From assembly GCA_903918195.1 (NCBI GenBank), contig CAIXDS010000041.1:1-32472 (forward strand): a stretch of DNA of 32,472 nt, written 5' to 3'. Source of the stretch: an uncultured Acetobacteraceae bacterium. Its GTDB lineage: Bacteria; Pseudomonadota; Alphaproteobacteria; Acetobacterales; Acetobacteraceae. The notes beneath the pieces were generated by a model that saw only the letters and a list, made by a program, of their open reading frames with translations, was not told where the DNA came from and ran no database searches. Shown here in pieces: positions 32,431 to 32,472 of the stretch (within the stretch, counting starts at the first letter, position 1; every line of letters starts with the position of its first letter). The translations under genes were made by a program, and so were the position numbers.

Positions 32431-32472
32431 TCACTTTAAGGGTTTTGGGAAGAAGGGGGTGAGGAGATGCCG

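Noticed and set aside
1..32472. CRISPR array
   Set aside because: No regularly spaced identical repeats were seen anywhere in the window.

Overview
The window looks like chromosomal DNA of a GC-rich alphaproteobacterium, most probably of the Acetobacteraceae/Rhodospirillales. This rests on the gene content (GST-like division factor FzlA, Coq7-type ubiquinone hydroxylase, archaeal-type class I aldolase next to thiE, zapA-6S RNA-5-formyl-THF cyclo-ligase synteny) and on intergenic repeats of paired hairpins with a 'gccaggg..tctgcccctggaccc'-like core, which I recall as typical of that family. No taxonomic search was possible.

Left part (1-7700) is accessory in character. It has a possible gene end at the left edge, a diverged direct repeat, a minus-strand lipoprotein with a probable permuted papain-like (LRAT/NlpC-P60 type) fold, and a single-chain Type IIG restriction-modification enzyme of about 1327 residues. 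These sit on the 3' side of a tRNA-Glu(CTC) gene, a classic island attachment position. Beyond the tRNA lie a broken ISAs1-type transposase, an AT-richer PqiA-like membrane protein and tRNA-Leu(CAG).

The middle (7700-18300) is core metabolism and envelope function: an NDUFA9-like NAD(P)-binding protein, a gltD - DUF2059 - gltB cluster for glutamate synthase with a periplasmic DUF2059 gene wedged between the subunits, fzlA, a fluoride riboswitch placed directly before a CPA2 cation:proton antiporter, and a secreted FKBP. The fluoride riboswitch is the clearest regulatory discovery. Its aptamer stems and the competing hairpin can be paired base by base.

From 18285 to 25140 there are tandem CTAG-ended palindromes, a family repeat, a membrane protein with an internal duplication, an alpha/beta hydrolase fused to a membrane domain, a lipocalin, an endonuclease/exonuclease/phosphatase-fold protein, a PAS histidine kinase, otsB, and then an apparently free-standing structured RNA (about 24925-25120). 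That RNA has four tightly packed stem-loops ending in a strong terminator, and I cannot assign it to a known family.

The right part (25135-32472) holds a GST, dsbB and coq7 (overlapping ATGA), an acyltransferase, a minus-strand orf137-fbaB-thiE operon, and a divergent plus-strand run of a small coiled-coil gene, zapA, 6S RNA, 5-formyl-THF cyclo-ligase and a YmdB-type phosphodiesterase. A second copy of the family repeat closes the window.
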